From assembly GCA_023159155.1 (NCBI GenBank), contig JAJNNX010000016.1, positions 496,001 through 560,000 on the forward strand: a stretch of 64,000 bases of DNA. Reading direction: 5' to 3'. The stretch's first letter is position 1. Every line of letters begins with the position of its first letter. This stretch comes from Ustulina deusta (Eukaryota; Ascomycota; Sordariomycetes; Xylariales; Xylariaceae). The notes under the pieces are model-generated. The model worked only from the letters and a program-made list of their open reading frames with translations. It was not told the DNA's origin and searched no databases. Positions 11,724 to 23,240 of this stretch are shown here, piece by piece. The translations under genes were made by a program, and so were the position numbers.

Positions 11724-13102
11724 ATGGCGGATAAAAGGCAGATTGAAGTTGCTATCGTTGGGGGTGGCATTACGGGTGTCATTCTTGCTATCGGATTGCT
11801 TCACCGCAATGTCAGATCTACAATTTATGAGCGAGCGCGAGCCTTCAGTGAGATGGGAGCAGGAATAGGGTTCACCGAAAACGCGGAAAAGGCTATGAAA
11901 GCATTGGATCCTCGAATGCACCAATGCTTTCGTGAAGTCGCAACGAGAAACAATGATGATTGGTTTCGTTATGTGGATGGGTTCGGCACTGACCGTCACG
12001 GGCGATCAATAGATGGCACCGAAGAGGTAGTTTGCAACATGTATCTCGGCGAAAGAGGCTTTGAGGCATGCCGGCGGTCAGACTTTCTGAAACTCATTCT
12101 CGAACTGCTACCGGAGGGTTGTCTAAAGTATGGGAAAAACCTGTTGTCGGTACGCGACGACCCAAAAGCAGAAAAGGTCTTGATGATATTCGAGGACGGC
12201 TCGGAGGAAGTGGGAGACATTGGTAAGCCCCGGCCAATAAGATTAGTTCGTCCGGTCACCGAGAGACAAGCTAAGCCATAATATCTGTCTGACTGGTAGT
12301 GATCGGGTGCGATGGTATCAACTCAAGGATGCGCTCGATCATGTTCGGGCCTGACGCGCCACAACCAGGCTATACACATAAGTACGCATACCGCGGACTT
12401 ATATCGACGGATGAGGTACGGCAACTCCTTGGCGACGATAAAGCAAGCGGGCGGTTCATTCACATGGGCGCCGGCGCACACGTATTGAGCTGCCCGGTGG
12501 CTGGTGGCAAGATGGTCAATGTGGCGGCGTTTGTGACAGATGCCAATCCCTGGGCAGGCGAAGACGGCAAACTGACTGCTGCCGGGACCAAAGCCGAGGC
12601 GGTCGAGGCGTTTTCAGCGTTCGGGCCATCCGTGCGCGGCCTGATTTCACTGCTGCCAGAAAAGCTCGACAAGTGGGCGATATTCGACATGCACGACCAC
12701 CCGCTGCCCACGTTCGTCTGCGGTCGGCTGTGTCTGGCGGGAGACGCGGCGCACGCGGCCGCACCCCACCACGGGGCTGGTGCTGGCTATGGCGTCGAGG
12801 ACTGCCTGGTCCTAGCGGCGCTGCTTGCCAGGGTTGGCCACAGGCCCGTGCCGATGTCCCTGGAGACCATTGTCCCAGGGGTGCTCGCAATCTACAACGA
12901 GATCCGATACGATCGCTGCCAAGCCCTGGTGCAAAGCAGCCGAACCGTGGCCGAGATGTACGAGTGGCAGCATGTCGACACGCGGCGTGACACGCAGAGG
13001 TTTAACGACGACTTCCACGCTCGCTGCCACAGAATATGGGACTACGATGTAGACGACATGGTCCGCCGCAGTCTCGAGGCCTTGGAAAAGATGTGGGCGT
13101 AA
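11724..13102 (+). CDS. FAD-dependent monooxygenase (salicylate hydroxylase-like, dearomatising type)
   Basis: Two exons (11724-12222, 12300-13102) give 433 aa. The join restores ...GDI|VIGCDG, the usual second FAD motif. Motifs in order: dinucleotide-binding VGGGITG at 12-18, followed by an acid-ended strand (YER); the DG motif in CDGINSR; and the GD motif in LAGDAAHAAAPHHGAG, which binds the FAD ribityl/pyrophosphate. This is the class A flavoprotein hydroxylase family that includes TropB, SorbC, AfoD and AzaH. In azaphilone pathways it hydroxylates and dearomatises the aryl aldehyde released by the NR-PKS, giving the pyranoquinone core (inferred here from context). The first exon has intermediate base composition while the second is clearly GC-rich, unlike the PKS genes around it. 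Confidence 0.93.
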
Positions 13103-13879
13103 GTGCGTAAGTGCGTAAGTGCGAGAGTGGTAGGTAGTCGTGATGCTGCTTGGCAATATCAACCCCCTACTTGTAGTACCACCGTGGGCAGCTTCCTGGG
13201 CAATATCAACTCCCTACTTATAGGACCGGGACCAGGTGCCTTCCTTGGCACCTATATATAGGTACTTAGGTAGACTGCCGGTATCCTTGTATCAGACCGC
13301 GGGAGCAGCCAGCCAATGAGCAGAAATGCTTTCGAATACCCAGGTACCTGTTGTAAGTGCGCAAGGCGTGCAGTCGTAACGTCTTGAGGTACCCAAGTCG
13401 AGCTTCAAGTGCACGCACAGCCTGCAAATCGGAGGTTACGCCCAACGAAAGCGTACCAAAACAGAACCCATCTGGCTGTCCAATGACAGCGTCAATCTGT
13501 TCGTTTCTGAAATTACCTGTATGTAGTACCACCGTAGGCAGGCAGTCCTGATGGAACACATGGTGTTTGGAAGTACCTCAGTGTCCGCAAAAGCGGGTTC
13601 TATACTACCTAAGAGGACGGCAGTGCATCAACTCCGGCCGCCTTCAGGCGACTGCAACCCCTACCGGGGCAGGCAGGACATGGCAGGCAATACAAGTAAT
13701 ATAAGTAAGTAAGTACCTCCTGTAGGATATTGCAGGACAGCATTTTTAGAGTCCTTCTCTCTCCCTAATAGAGCATAGCATACCCGCCAGATCGCGCCAG
13801 ATCCCACCAGATCCCCCCCGATCCCCCCCATCTCGCGGACATCGTGTGCCGCGAGCTGGCCCACTCCCACCGGCACAAC
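13103..13879. repeat. Spacer with short duplicated segments
   Basis: The gap before the SDR. A 25 bp segment at 13152-13176 recurs with two mismatches at 13199-13223, 47 bp apart. A 19 bp segment at 13173-13191 recurs with one mismatch at 13523-13541. A GTAAGTGC-type triplication follows the monooxygenase stop (13100-13122). One ACTCCG core sits at 13631-13636, about 245 bp before the SDR start. A 97-codon minus-strand frame at 13266-13559 shows no recognisable features. Confidence 0.6.
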
Positions 13880-14956
13880 ATGGTTTCTCTGCAGGCCATC
13901 CGAGAATCGAACGCCCGAATCGCGACTAGTCTGCCGTCCGGGCTTGTCGCCGTCTTCGTCGGCGCAACGAGCGGCATCGGCGAGACGACGCTCAGGCACC
14001 TGGTCAAGCGCGCACGCCAGCCACGCATTTACTTCCTCGGACGCCGCGAAACAGAGGGCACCCGTGTGCAGGCCGAGCTCAAGAGGCTCAATCCAGAGGG
14101 CGAGTATCACTATCTCAGGTACGACGTCAGTCTTCTCGCCAACGTCGACGAGGCTTGCCGCCACATCCAGGCCCGCGAGTCGGCCATCAACCTCCTCTTC
14201 CTCACCAGCGGCACCTTGCTGTCCGGTATCCGTGAGTCCGCCTGCATCCATGCCGGTTCGTTCGTGTGCTAAGCCGCTGTCTCAGAGACCGCCGAGGGCC
14301 TCAATTATCACCCTGCCCTCGTGTACTACTGTCGCACGCGCTTCGTCATCAATCTCCTGCCGCAGCTCAGGCGGGCGTCCGGCCTGCGTCGTGTCGTCAC
14401 TGTGGCTGCAGGCGGTAAGGAAGGGAAGATCTTCGCCGATGACTTGCAAGCCAAGCGTCTCGGAGCCATATCGTTCCGGGGCCACGTAACCTCGATGATC
14501 ACATTGGCGCTTAACACTCTCGCTAAACAGGCCCCCGACGTCTCCTTTATCCACGTCTACCCGGGCTTCGTCAAGACGGGCCTCTCGCGCGAGCTCAAGG
14601 GCATCGGCCCTGCTATTTCCAAGATCCTGTTCAAACCGCTCATGGCATATCTGCACATCCCCATCGACGAGACGGGTGAGCGCCAAATCTACTTCGCAAC
14701 GAGTGCTCGATTCCCCCCGGTCAACAGCCAGCGGAGAGATGCAGATGGCGTCGCGCTAGGCAAGGGTGTCGACGTCGCCGTGGCAGTTGATGGCAAGATT
14801 GGCGGCGGTGTTTACTCGATAGACTACGAGGCAGAGGGCACGAGTCATAAAGTTCAGGAACGCATAAGAATCTACATAGGGGACAATACGGCAGAAACAA
14901 TTTGGAAACATACCGAGGCAGAGTACAAGCGAATTACGGGTACTCTAGCTTCGTAA
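13880..14956 (+). CDS. Atypical short-chain dehydrogenase/reductase
   Basis: Two exons (13880-14231, 14286-14956) give 340 aa; the join reads SGI|QTAEGLNYH. An N-terminal Rossmann motif, GATSGIGE, binds NAD(P)H, and a following strand ends in LGRRE. The classical SDR active site is not obvious: where Ser is expected the sequence is VTVAAGG, and no clean YxxxK follows. YYCRTRFVINLLP occupies the region preceding that strand. This pattern belongs to a common fungal family of SDR-like oxidoreductases in secondary-metabolite clusters; the reaction cannot be predicted. I start at the second ATG (MVSLQAI) because the Rossmann strand follows at the usual distance; an upstream in-frame ATG at 13844 adds 12 residues. 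The gene is GC-rich compared with the two PKS genes. Confidence 0.85.
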
Positions 14957-15327
14957 GTCGGGACAGACAGGTCGGGTCTTTGAGAAGGATGTCCTCGTTG
15001 GGTTCTTCCAGGCATCCAATCATTTCCTTGGCTGCGACGAAACCACTACGCTCGTTCTACTACCCATGTTTGGCAAGACGATCGAAATCCCCGTTGACAC
15101 TTATCGCCAAGTCTTCGATTCTCATCCTTCTCTTTAGCGAGCCAAATAAGTCACTTCGCTGGCCCACCCTTCCAAGCGAAGGGTAGGAAGCGAGGCTACA
15201 CCTTTTGGACGATCGTTAGAGTAGGACATTGAATTCGCCCTCAACTTCATTGTAATATTAAAAGTCGTCAAATTTCCGTACTATTGTATCAGCTATATCG
15301 CTTCCCTACATGGAGACGCTTCGGGTC
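14957..15327. other. Convergent intergenic spacer
   Basis: Lies between the 3' ends of the SDR and the NR-PKS. No gene is seen. It becomes AT-rich toward 15240-15300, as expected of terminator and polyadenylation regions of two convergent genes. Confidence 0.5.
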
Positions 15328-18300
15328 CTATCTCAAAAACCCAATAGCTCTCCACTTTTGAATATACTTCATCACCAAGTCTTCATCAACGGACCTCGCT
15401 CTCTGAAGCGGCTCGCAATGTGCAGCAGTTTTTGCCGTGTCTAAAACAACACCACCACACGACATCCTGACAAAATGAGACTCCAAAAAGTCGACTAGGG
15501 ATGATGCTGGGATGTCTTGTGTAAGGGACGCTGGGGCTTGGCGCACACGCCACAGCCACTCTTCGAAGGGCACAACCTGTGTGCGAGGTATGTCTAGCGC
15601 CTTGCGTAGGTGTTCGATCATGGATTGCCACGATTGCCGGACAGGGTTCTCGACGTGGTAGATCAGTTGGGTTGCTTGCGTGTTTAAGAGCAGAGCCGTC
15701 AGTGAAGCGGCCACGTCATCCGCTGGGCACCAGGAGAGTGTCTAGGGCCAGAAATCTCGTTAGCTTGGCGTCGCTTCAAAAGCATTCATCGGTACGGGTA
15801 ATCTGCTCGAAATGACGGTTCTTACCCCTTCCAGATGTGGTAATGCTCCCAAGGTCTGAGCGGACTTGAGGATAATTGGGAAATGCTCCACGGGATTCCA
15901 ATACCCCGTTACGCGCGATCCAGCGACCTGGCCCAGTCTCACGGCCATGGCCCGAAAAGCATACGGGTAGCAATTTAATGTCTTCTCGACCATGCGCTCG
16001 CATACCAGTTTCGCGTCACTATACCCGTTAGGTAAAGCTGTTTCTACGGGCATGCGCTCTTCTTGGACCAGCGCTGTGCCGGTGCGCAGTGGATCGAGAC
16101 CAACTACAGCGATGGATGAAATGAACTGGAATACAACTCTGTCAGAAGAACCCTGCCACTGTAGGCGCTCATATGTATCGCGAGCAAGGATAAGGAGATT
16201 TCTCATTGTGTTGAACTGGGCTACATAGTTATCGATCGGTCGTGTCAGGCTCATCGACCAAGCATTGTGCACAATGTAAGTCGTGTTATGTGTGATATAT
16301 TCATAGTCGCTCTCTGTCAAGCCGAGGTTCGCGCTTGACGTGTCGGTTTGGAACACTTTCAGTTTCGATATCGCACCGGCGCTGAGATGAATGCCTCGGG
16401 TCTGTAGTGCCTGCTCTTGCCTGGTCACCGCGTCAGTGATACTGCATCGGTTCAAGCAAATTACAGTTCTGATGTTAGGAAGTTCGGCGAAACGTTGAAC
16501 GAGATGACACCCCAAACTACCAGTAGCACCTGTTATTAATACTACAGATGCTTGAGCGTATGCGTGAGGCTTTGAGGGGCACACATTCTCGGGAGGTCGG
16601 GAAATGAATATATCCGCGCTGAAGTTGCGGACATAGGCATCAACCGCAGCCTCACGAGACTTTAAAGCCTCCAATTCAGCACTTTTTCTTGAAGGTATAC
16701 GCGCCAACGGAGCTTCCGAGTTGCCCTCTTGACTTGAGCTAGACGCCATGGCAAGGATAAGTTTCTGGATACCATTTTCGGGCAAATCTCCCTCAGTCCA
16801 TTCAACATGGCCAAAGCCTGATCTCTGTAAGGTGTCTCTCCACATTGGCGCTGACACCAGAGCATGATTCCGGCCGTCATCAAATTGCCACCACCCGTCT
16901 AGCAGGCCGAAAACGAGATCTACCCAAGCAGGCGTCTGAGTCATCTCCAGCATGACCAAGAAGCCGTCAGGGCGTAGAAGCTCTCGCAAGTTCGACGTAG
17001 CATCTACGATATTGTGAGCGATATGAACGCAATTAGTCGCTAAGACTATATGCTGGCTGTGTCGAAGCTCTGGAGGGACCGGCTTTTCAAGATCAAACAC
17101 GCGATATTCCAAGAAATCATGCTGCTTGAATCTCTTGCGCGCGGCACTCACTAAAGACGACGAAATATCGGTAATGGTGTATTGTATGGGCACTTCAAGC
17201 TCCGAAAAAACGGAGATGAGCTTCGTGGTTGTCCCTCCAGTTCCGGCTCCTATTTCAAATATTTTCAGAGCTTCGGTGGTTCTTGGTAGTCGAGAAATTA
17301 AGTGTCGCAGGAAGTCGCTAAGCTGAGTGATCCAAACAAGGTTAATAGGCGACTGACCGTACATAGCGGATGCGGCCTCTCTGCCCTCAGAGGTTCCAAA
17401 AATGACCTGGAGACCCTCAGCCTTACCCGCGAGACAGTCGGCTAGCTTGGAGCTCGTCCACGACATTAAGTCATAATCGTGCACATGGGACGGGTATTCA
17501 TTACGAAGCTCTTGTAATAGCGTGGCAGCCGGCGTCGAGGGCACTGGAACGGCCGTTCGAAGGATTTGTGTATCGACCATTTCAATTATCCCGGATTTCT
17601 TTTCCAGCAGTTGATACAGTAAGGCGACGAACTTTTCGTACCGGGGAAGATATGGGATCCCCTGTAGCGTCCCCCCCGGCTCCATCGATCGGAAAGAACT
17701 GCCTAACTGCTCGAAAGCGTCGCAGATATACGCAACGCTTAGCGAGTCCAACCTGGGTAGGACATCGTCGACATAGCCGCTAAACCTCCCAGCCAGGATG
17801 TAGCCATCAGTGCGCATTTTGAACTGTAAGAAGGTGTCTATAATGACATTGGCGGGTAGCTGCGTCACGTTTGGTCGTATCGAATTGTAATTTGGGGGAA
17901 ATGTGCCCGAGAACCCGTTTACTTTGCCTTCCATATGGCCGTTAGAACCCAGTGTATTTGTGCCTTGGGTATGGAGATCCTCATGTGCGTGGGTTGTATT
18001 CTGGTTATCATGTATCCGTAAAGCTTTCAATAGCAAGTCGCTTAAGTCGCGGAAATTAACGAGCTGTTGAAAATCGGTTACGTTCATGGTGCACTTGAAA
18101 GCGCTCTCAATCTCACGGGCTAGTTCCATTCCCATGAGAGAATCGATACCAATATCAGCGAGACCCGAGTTGTCGCTTATTTGATCACTCTTCAGACCAG
18201 AGAGATTCGCTATGACCTCTTTCAACCTCTTTTTCTCGTCTCCTGCAGGGTTTTTCGAAAAGTCCGGCCCCGTAATTTCCTCCAATTCTGTAGGTCCAGC

Positions 18301-21300
18301 GGAGAGAGATGCCCGAGCACCTGTTGAATTGAGATAACCCTCAGACAAGTCTCTTGAACCATTGGTGAGTTGCTCGGCAGCTGCGTCTGCAGTCTTCGCT
18401 ACGGCCCTGCGTAGCCCTAACTTGGCGACCTTCAGGTAATGAACTCCGATAATGACCTCTAGAAGAGAACCATCTCTTGAGTCGAAAACGAATATATCGC
18501 TGAGGAATTCCCTTTCTGATGGTTGGTGGTGACAGGCGTAAACTTCCCAGATACCTGGGCTCGAGTCGTAATAATTTATGCGAGGTGATCGGAACCACTG
18601 GTCAATCTTGTCGGAGATGAATATCTCATCTCCATCTTTCTTGCTAATTGTGTTAATATATATGCCCGCTACCTGACAGAAACAGTCGGCGAGGGCAAAG
18701 TCGAACCACGAGTCTTTGTTGTAAGCAGCTTTAATAAGGCCAGCAGACTCGCCTGCTTTTCCAACAAGTTTTTGTAGACCACAAAATATATCCCCGTACT
18801 CGACTATGTCTGAAAACGCCCGGTAGATGCTTCGTCCCTGCATAATCTCGTCTGCGTCCCAGCTACCAAGAAGGTCGAGGCAGCGGCTTCTGCGGATAAG
18901 ACGCGCATATCTATCAAAACCATCCAGAACACTAGCATTTGATATCGAATCAAATGATATGGTCCCTGATGTGTGAAGTACCGAAGGGTCTTCTACTGTT
19001 TCCCCCTGACTAAACAGTTTCCAGTTCCAGACATGGCTTTCTGCTTCTGTGATATAAACATCAAACCAAACCGCTCGGGAGAGACTAAGAGTCAAAGGTG
19101 CGTGGTTATTCATGCCTAAAAGCCGTGGCTTCATAGTCTTGTTTGCATATTCTGCACGCAGACTTATCAGGGCATCAATCAAGATGTCTAATTGTAGTGT
19201 GCTTGGACAAATTGGATAAACACTCATAAGTCTGTGGCTATTGAGGATTTTCTTAAAATTTGCCGAATCTGCCGTAACTTTGAATTTGTAAGAGCGACTT
19301 TCTTGGCCTCCTCTTGACAATAAAGCCCACATAGCCTTGGACTCTGTCACGGGTTCAGGTTGAGAACCTGTGACTATCGTCGTCTTTGGTGTTGTAAGAT
19401 CCATCCAATGTCTTGATTTCTGAAACTGATAAGGGGGCAAGATAATGGGTCGGTAATCATCTGCCTGGATGTTGTGGTGAGGCCAGAAAGTTAAACTTAG
19501 CCCCTGACGCCAGAGGCTGGTAGTTGTGTCTGTGAGACACTTGAATGAGTTGTCTCCTGTAATGTCGACAGATTGGAAGTGATTTGTAGAGTTCGGTCCC
19601 AGAACGCGGTTTACCATTCTGGTGATTGATGAGCGAGAGCCGGCCTCGAGCCAAATCGACGATGGAAACCGCCTAGAAAGTCTCTGAATTGCTTGGTGGA
19701 AATATACAGGCTCACGCAAGTGATTCGCAAAGAAGTCTTGAGACGGTTTTCCACTGAGCTCTAATTTAGTGGCATGCTCAATAGGAATAGTCGCCTCCTT
19801 GAACGCGGTACCCTGTGCCAGCTCTCGAAGCCCATTATCGATGGGATCAACGAGACTGCAGTGGAAGGCATTTGTAACATCGAGTACTTTTGTCTCCATC
19901 GAAGAAAATGCCGAGCTACTTGACGCGATGTTCAGAATTGCGTCGATAGACTTTGTTGACCCCGCGATTGTGAAGCTGCGCTCTGCATTGAAACATGCAA
20001 TGGTGGCTGCGGGTTCTTCTGTACACTGTCGGTGCGCTTCGGCGAGCAGTTCTTCAACGGTTTTTTGATCGCTTCTGACGACCACCATGCGGCCTTTCTC
20101 TGAGCCCCAATGATCTCTTATAAGACGAGCTCTTCCAGCAACTACCTTGATAGCATCGACGAGGGACATGATTCCTGAAATGCAGGCTGCAGTTAGCTCA
20201 CCGAAGCTGTGGCCAACAACAGCCGCCACTTTAGCACCACAGTCGATCCAACTTCTAGCGCAGGAATATTGAAGGGAGAATAGTGCAAGATGAAGCGTGA
20301 CAATGTCATAAAGTGGTATTTTCTGGAAAATCCCTGGATATATGCTAGTGCCAAGTGACTTGCAGATCTCATCGCAGCGATCCAAATGCTTGCGCAGAAT
20401 CTTCGCCTCCTCGTAGAACGTTTTGTCTAATCCGATATATTGAGAAATTTGTCCACCGAAGCAAAGTATGAGTGGTCGAGGGAATGGAACTTCGATCCCG
20501 GCAACTTTATCCGCTTCATTGCCAGATACACTCAACTTATCTATCAGCTCAGTAACTGAGCCGAAACTCAGAATTAGGGAGCGAGGAAGGGACCAATTCG
20601 ACTGGCGGACTAGCTGGAAGGCAATGTCTTCTGGCAGTGAAGTCGTGTTCGATTTTAGGAAGGAGACAAGCCTCTCGGTAGCTCTTCGCAAACCCCATTC
20701 ATCAAGCGCTAAAAGAGCGACGGGATATCTCTTGGGATTTGGTAGGAGTGCCGCCGAATAATTCGTCGCGACTGTATCGCCAGGAGGCTGCGTTACTACA
20801 AGTGCAGCATTTGAACCAGATGCGCCGTAGTTATTTATGAGTGCGGCTTTGAATTCTTTCCGCCACGGTATTAAGCTTGTGGAAATTGTCATATTATCCG
20901 ATGCGCTCGCCTTCAAATTACCGCAAAATGCCCGAAAACTTGCCTGTGGAGGTATGAATTGATGATGTAACATGAGAAGCACCTTTAGAAGTGCGACCAC
21001 GCCGGAGGCGGCTTCAGAATGCCCAATAAGCCCTTTGACAGACCCAATAGAGAGGTCGCCACAGCCTTTATCACCACCAAGTACTCGCCTTACGCTTTCG
21101 TACTCTATCGGGTCACCGACCGGCGTGCCCGTCCCGTGAGCTTCCACGTACGAAATGTCTTTCGGCGAGATCCGCGATTGTTGAATAACATCCTCAAACA
21201 GGCCAGATAAAGAGGGCGCATTTGGAACGGTTATTGTCGTAGAGTTCTGGTTCTGATAAACAGCGCTGGCGGCAATCACACCAAAGATTTTGTCTCCGTG

Positions 21301-23240
21301 TGCCACCGCCGACGATAACTTCTTCAAAAATACAGCGCCCACCGCTTCACCCCTACAATACCCATCTGCTTCGGTATCGAATGGCTTACACTGACCAGAC
21401 GGGCTTAGAAACGAAGCTGCGGCTAGATTCTGGAACCACTCCGGGCTTGTCATAACGTTGACTCCCCCTACCAATGCCGCGCGACATTCACCACTGAGTA
21501 TTGCTTTGCATGCAGTATGGATAGCAACTGTAGAAGATGAACAAGCGGTATCGATGGTAAGACTGGGTCCAGTCCACCCAAAATAATGGCTGATCTTCCC
21601 CGCGGTAAATGCTCGCAGATTGCCAACCGCTGTATATGCGGTGGCAGGGTGGCAGGCCACGTTACTCTCATAATCACCAAGTCCAACTCCGATGTAGCAT
21701 CCGATAGATCTGTCCCTATTGGGCGAATTCAAGTAACCTGATTGTTCAACGGCCTGATAAGCGACTTGCAACATGAGACGATGCTGCGGGTCAGTGGAAA
21801 TACTTTCACGAGGGGTCTTCGCAAAGAACTTCTCGTCAAACTTGTCGTAATCTTCAAGAAAATTGCCGTACCACCTTTGCCCCTGACGTTCGGCATGTCG
21901 CCATGGCGTATCAAACCCAAATCGGGACGGCGGGACCTCCGTGTGCTGTGACGTACCAGTGACAAGCAGAGACCAAAATGCATCAATATCTGCTGCTCCC
22001 GGTAGTTGACAGGCCATTCCTGTCACGGCAACAAAATCTCCAGCCGGGTGAAATTTTGGAGATACTGGCTCGGCCAAAGGATCCAGAAGCTTTGGCCCGG
22101 GGGCATGCACTTGCTTGAATTTTAGACGGTGGCTATTCTTCACGAATGCAGGAACACACGATTCGGATCCTATGTAGGTGAGTTGTAGCTTGCTGCCGTC
22201 CTCAACGGAGCCTAGCAACTTTACAAATGATTTTCGCCAATCCGACCGCTCAACCAGTATTGAACTCAGGAGGTGGCGATGTAGAGTTCCAGCATCAAAA
22301 TATTCGCCAGTCACAGTCGATCGGGAAGGTGTGTTCAAGCTGGAGCAATCGATGAAGCGAAACTCCGGGCGTGAATCACAAAACCCGATCGCTGAAGGGA
22401 GCTCATTTTTAAAGCCGTGCCAGTGGAAGTATCCACGCAGGCCTATTTCTACCACACCGAAACCAGATGGTTCCAGTCTATTGAGCAACTGTCCTGCGTC
22501 ACCCGCTGGTGTGGTTACAGTGACTCTTCTCTCATCCTGTGTGACCGAGATATATGCCTGTTCTAAGTTTAGCGTGGTAAAGTGCTAAAAGAACCGGTAA
22601 ATAAGCTTACCCGAGGGAAAGCCGCCAATATCTGTTCCAATACCGTAAGATCGTTGGGCGAATCCCATGAGAGAGAATAAGACTTGGCTCGGTTATCTTC
22701 GCCCATCGAAGTATTTTTGGCGTCCACTAACGCGCCGACAAGCATCGCCATTCGGACTGCTACACCTCCATAGTGCTGCAGCTGGTACTCTTGTTTCGAA
22801 CACGATACTGCCGCCGCACTGAGATGCCCTATGCATAGTCCTAGTGTCTCTGACACAACAGGTAGTACGTCTAGCTGTCTTTCGGGATACATTTCGATTA
22901 GCTCTTGATATTGCATTAAATGCGACACAACCACTAGCGGGCTCATCTGGATATTCTCGAGCGGGAAAGACAATATGCCGGAGTTCCCAGTATGCAACCA
23001 AGCTGCAAGATCATCCAAGAGTCTCCTACCATCCAGCACACCGAGTAGCGGTAATGCCAATAAAATTTCGCTCCAATAACTGGATAGATCTCGTAACGCA
23101 TCCCTCGCCCAAGAGAATCGCGGGTTTCTCAATAGTTGCCATCTCAGGGCATGGGCATCGGTTTGTTTGAAGCCCAAAGGCTGAGGACCAAATACTAGCG
23201 CCTCGGTTCCGAGGAGCGGGACAGAACCTGAGCTTGACAT
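15328..23240 (-). CDS. Non-reducing polyketide synthase (SAT-KS-MAT-PT-ACP-CMeT-R)
   Basis: Three exons (23240-22611, 22557-15826, 15741-15328) give 2,591 aa. It makes a C-methylated aromatic polyketide and releases it reductively as an aldehyde. SAT: Cys about 136 in GLCIGHLSAAAVS. KS: Cys about 549 in DTACSSS, then EAHGTGTPVGDP and GLIGHSEAASG. MAT: Ser about 994 in GHSFGE. PT: His about 1318 in NSHRLM, with an Asp in LADCFCQVAG. A single ACP: Ser about 1683 in GIDSLMG. CMeT: EIGAGTGGTT near 1976. R: ITGATGSLG near 2218 and YSDAK near 2388. The domain order and length match azaphilone and related synthases (AzaA, CazM, AfoE, CitS, MrPigA type). The intact SAT could accept the HR-PKS product as starter. 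First join FPR|AYISV, second LEG|TLSWCPADD. Confidence 0.95.

Noticed and set aside
13266..13559. 97-codon minus-strand frame
   Set aside because: No motif, no ATG-supported N-terminus of note, and it overlaps duplicated spacer sequence.
22360..22367. AAACTCCG inside the NR-PKS coding region (also 27764-27771 in the regulator)
   Set aside because: These are explained by coding sequence, so they are not counted as regulatory sites.
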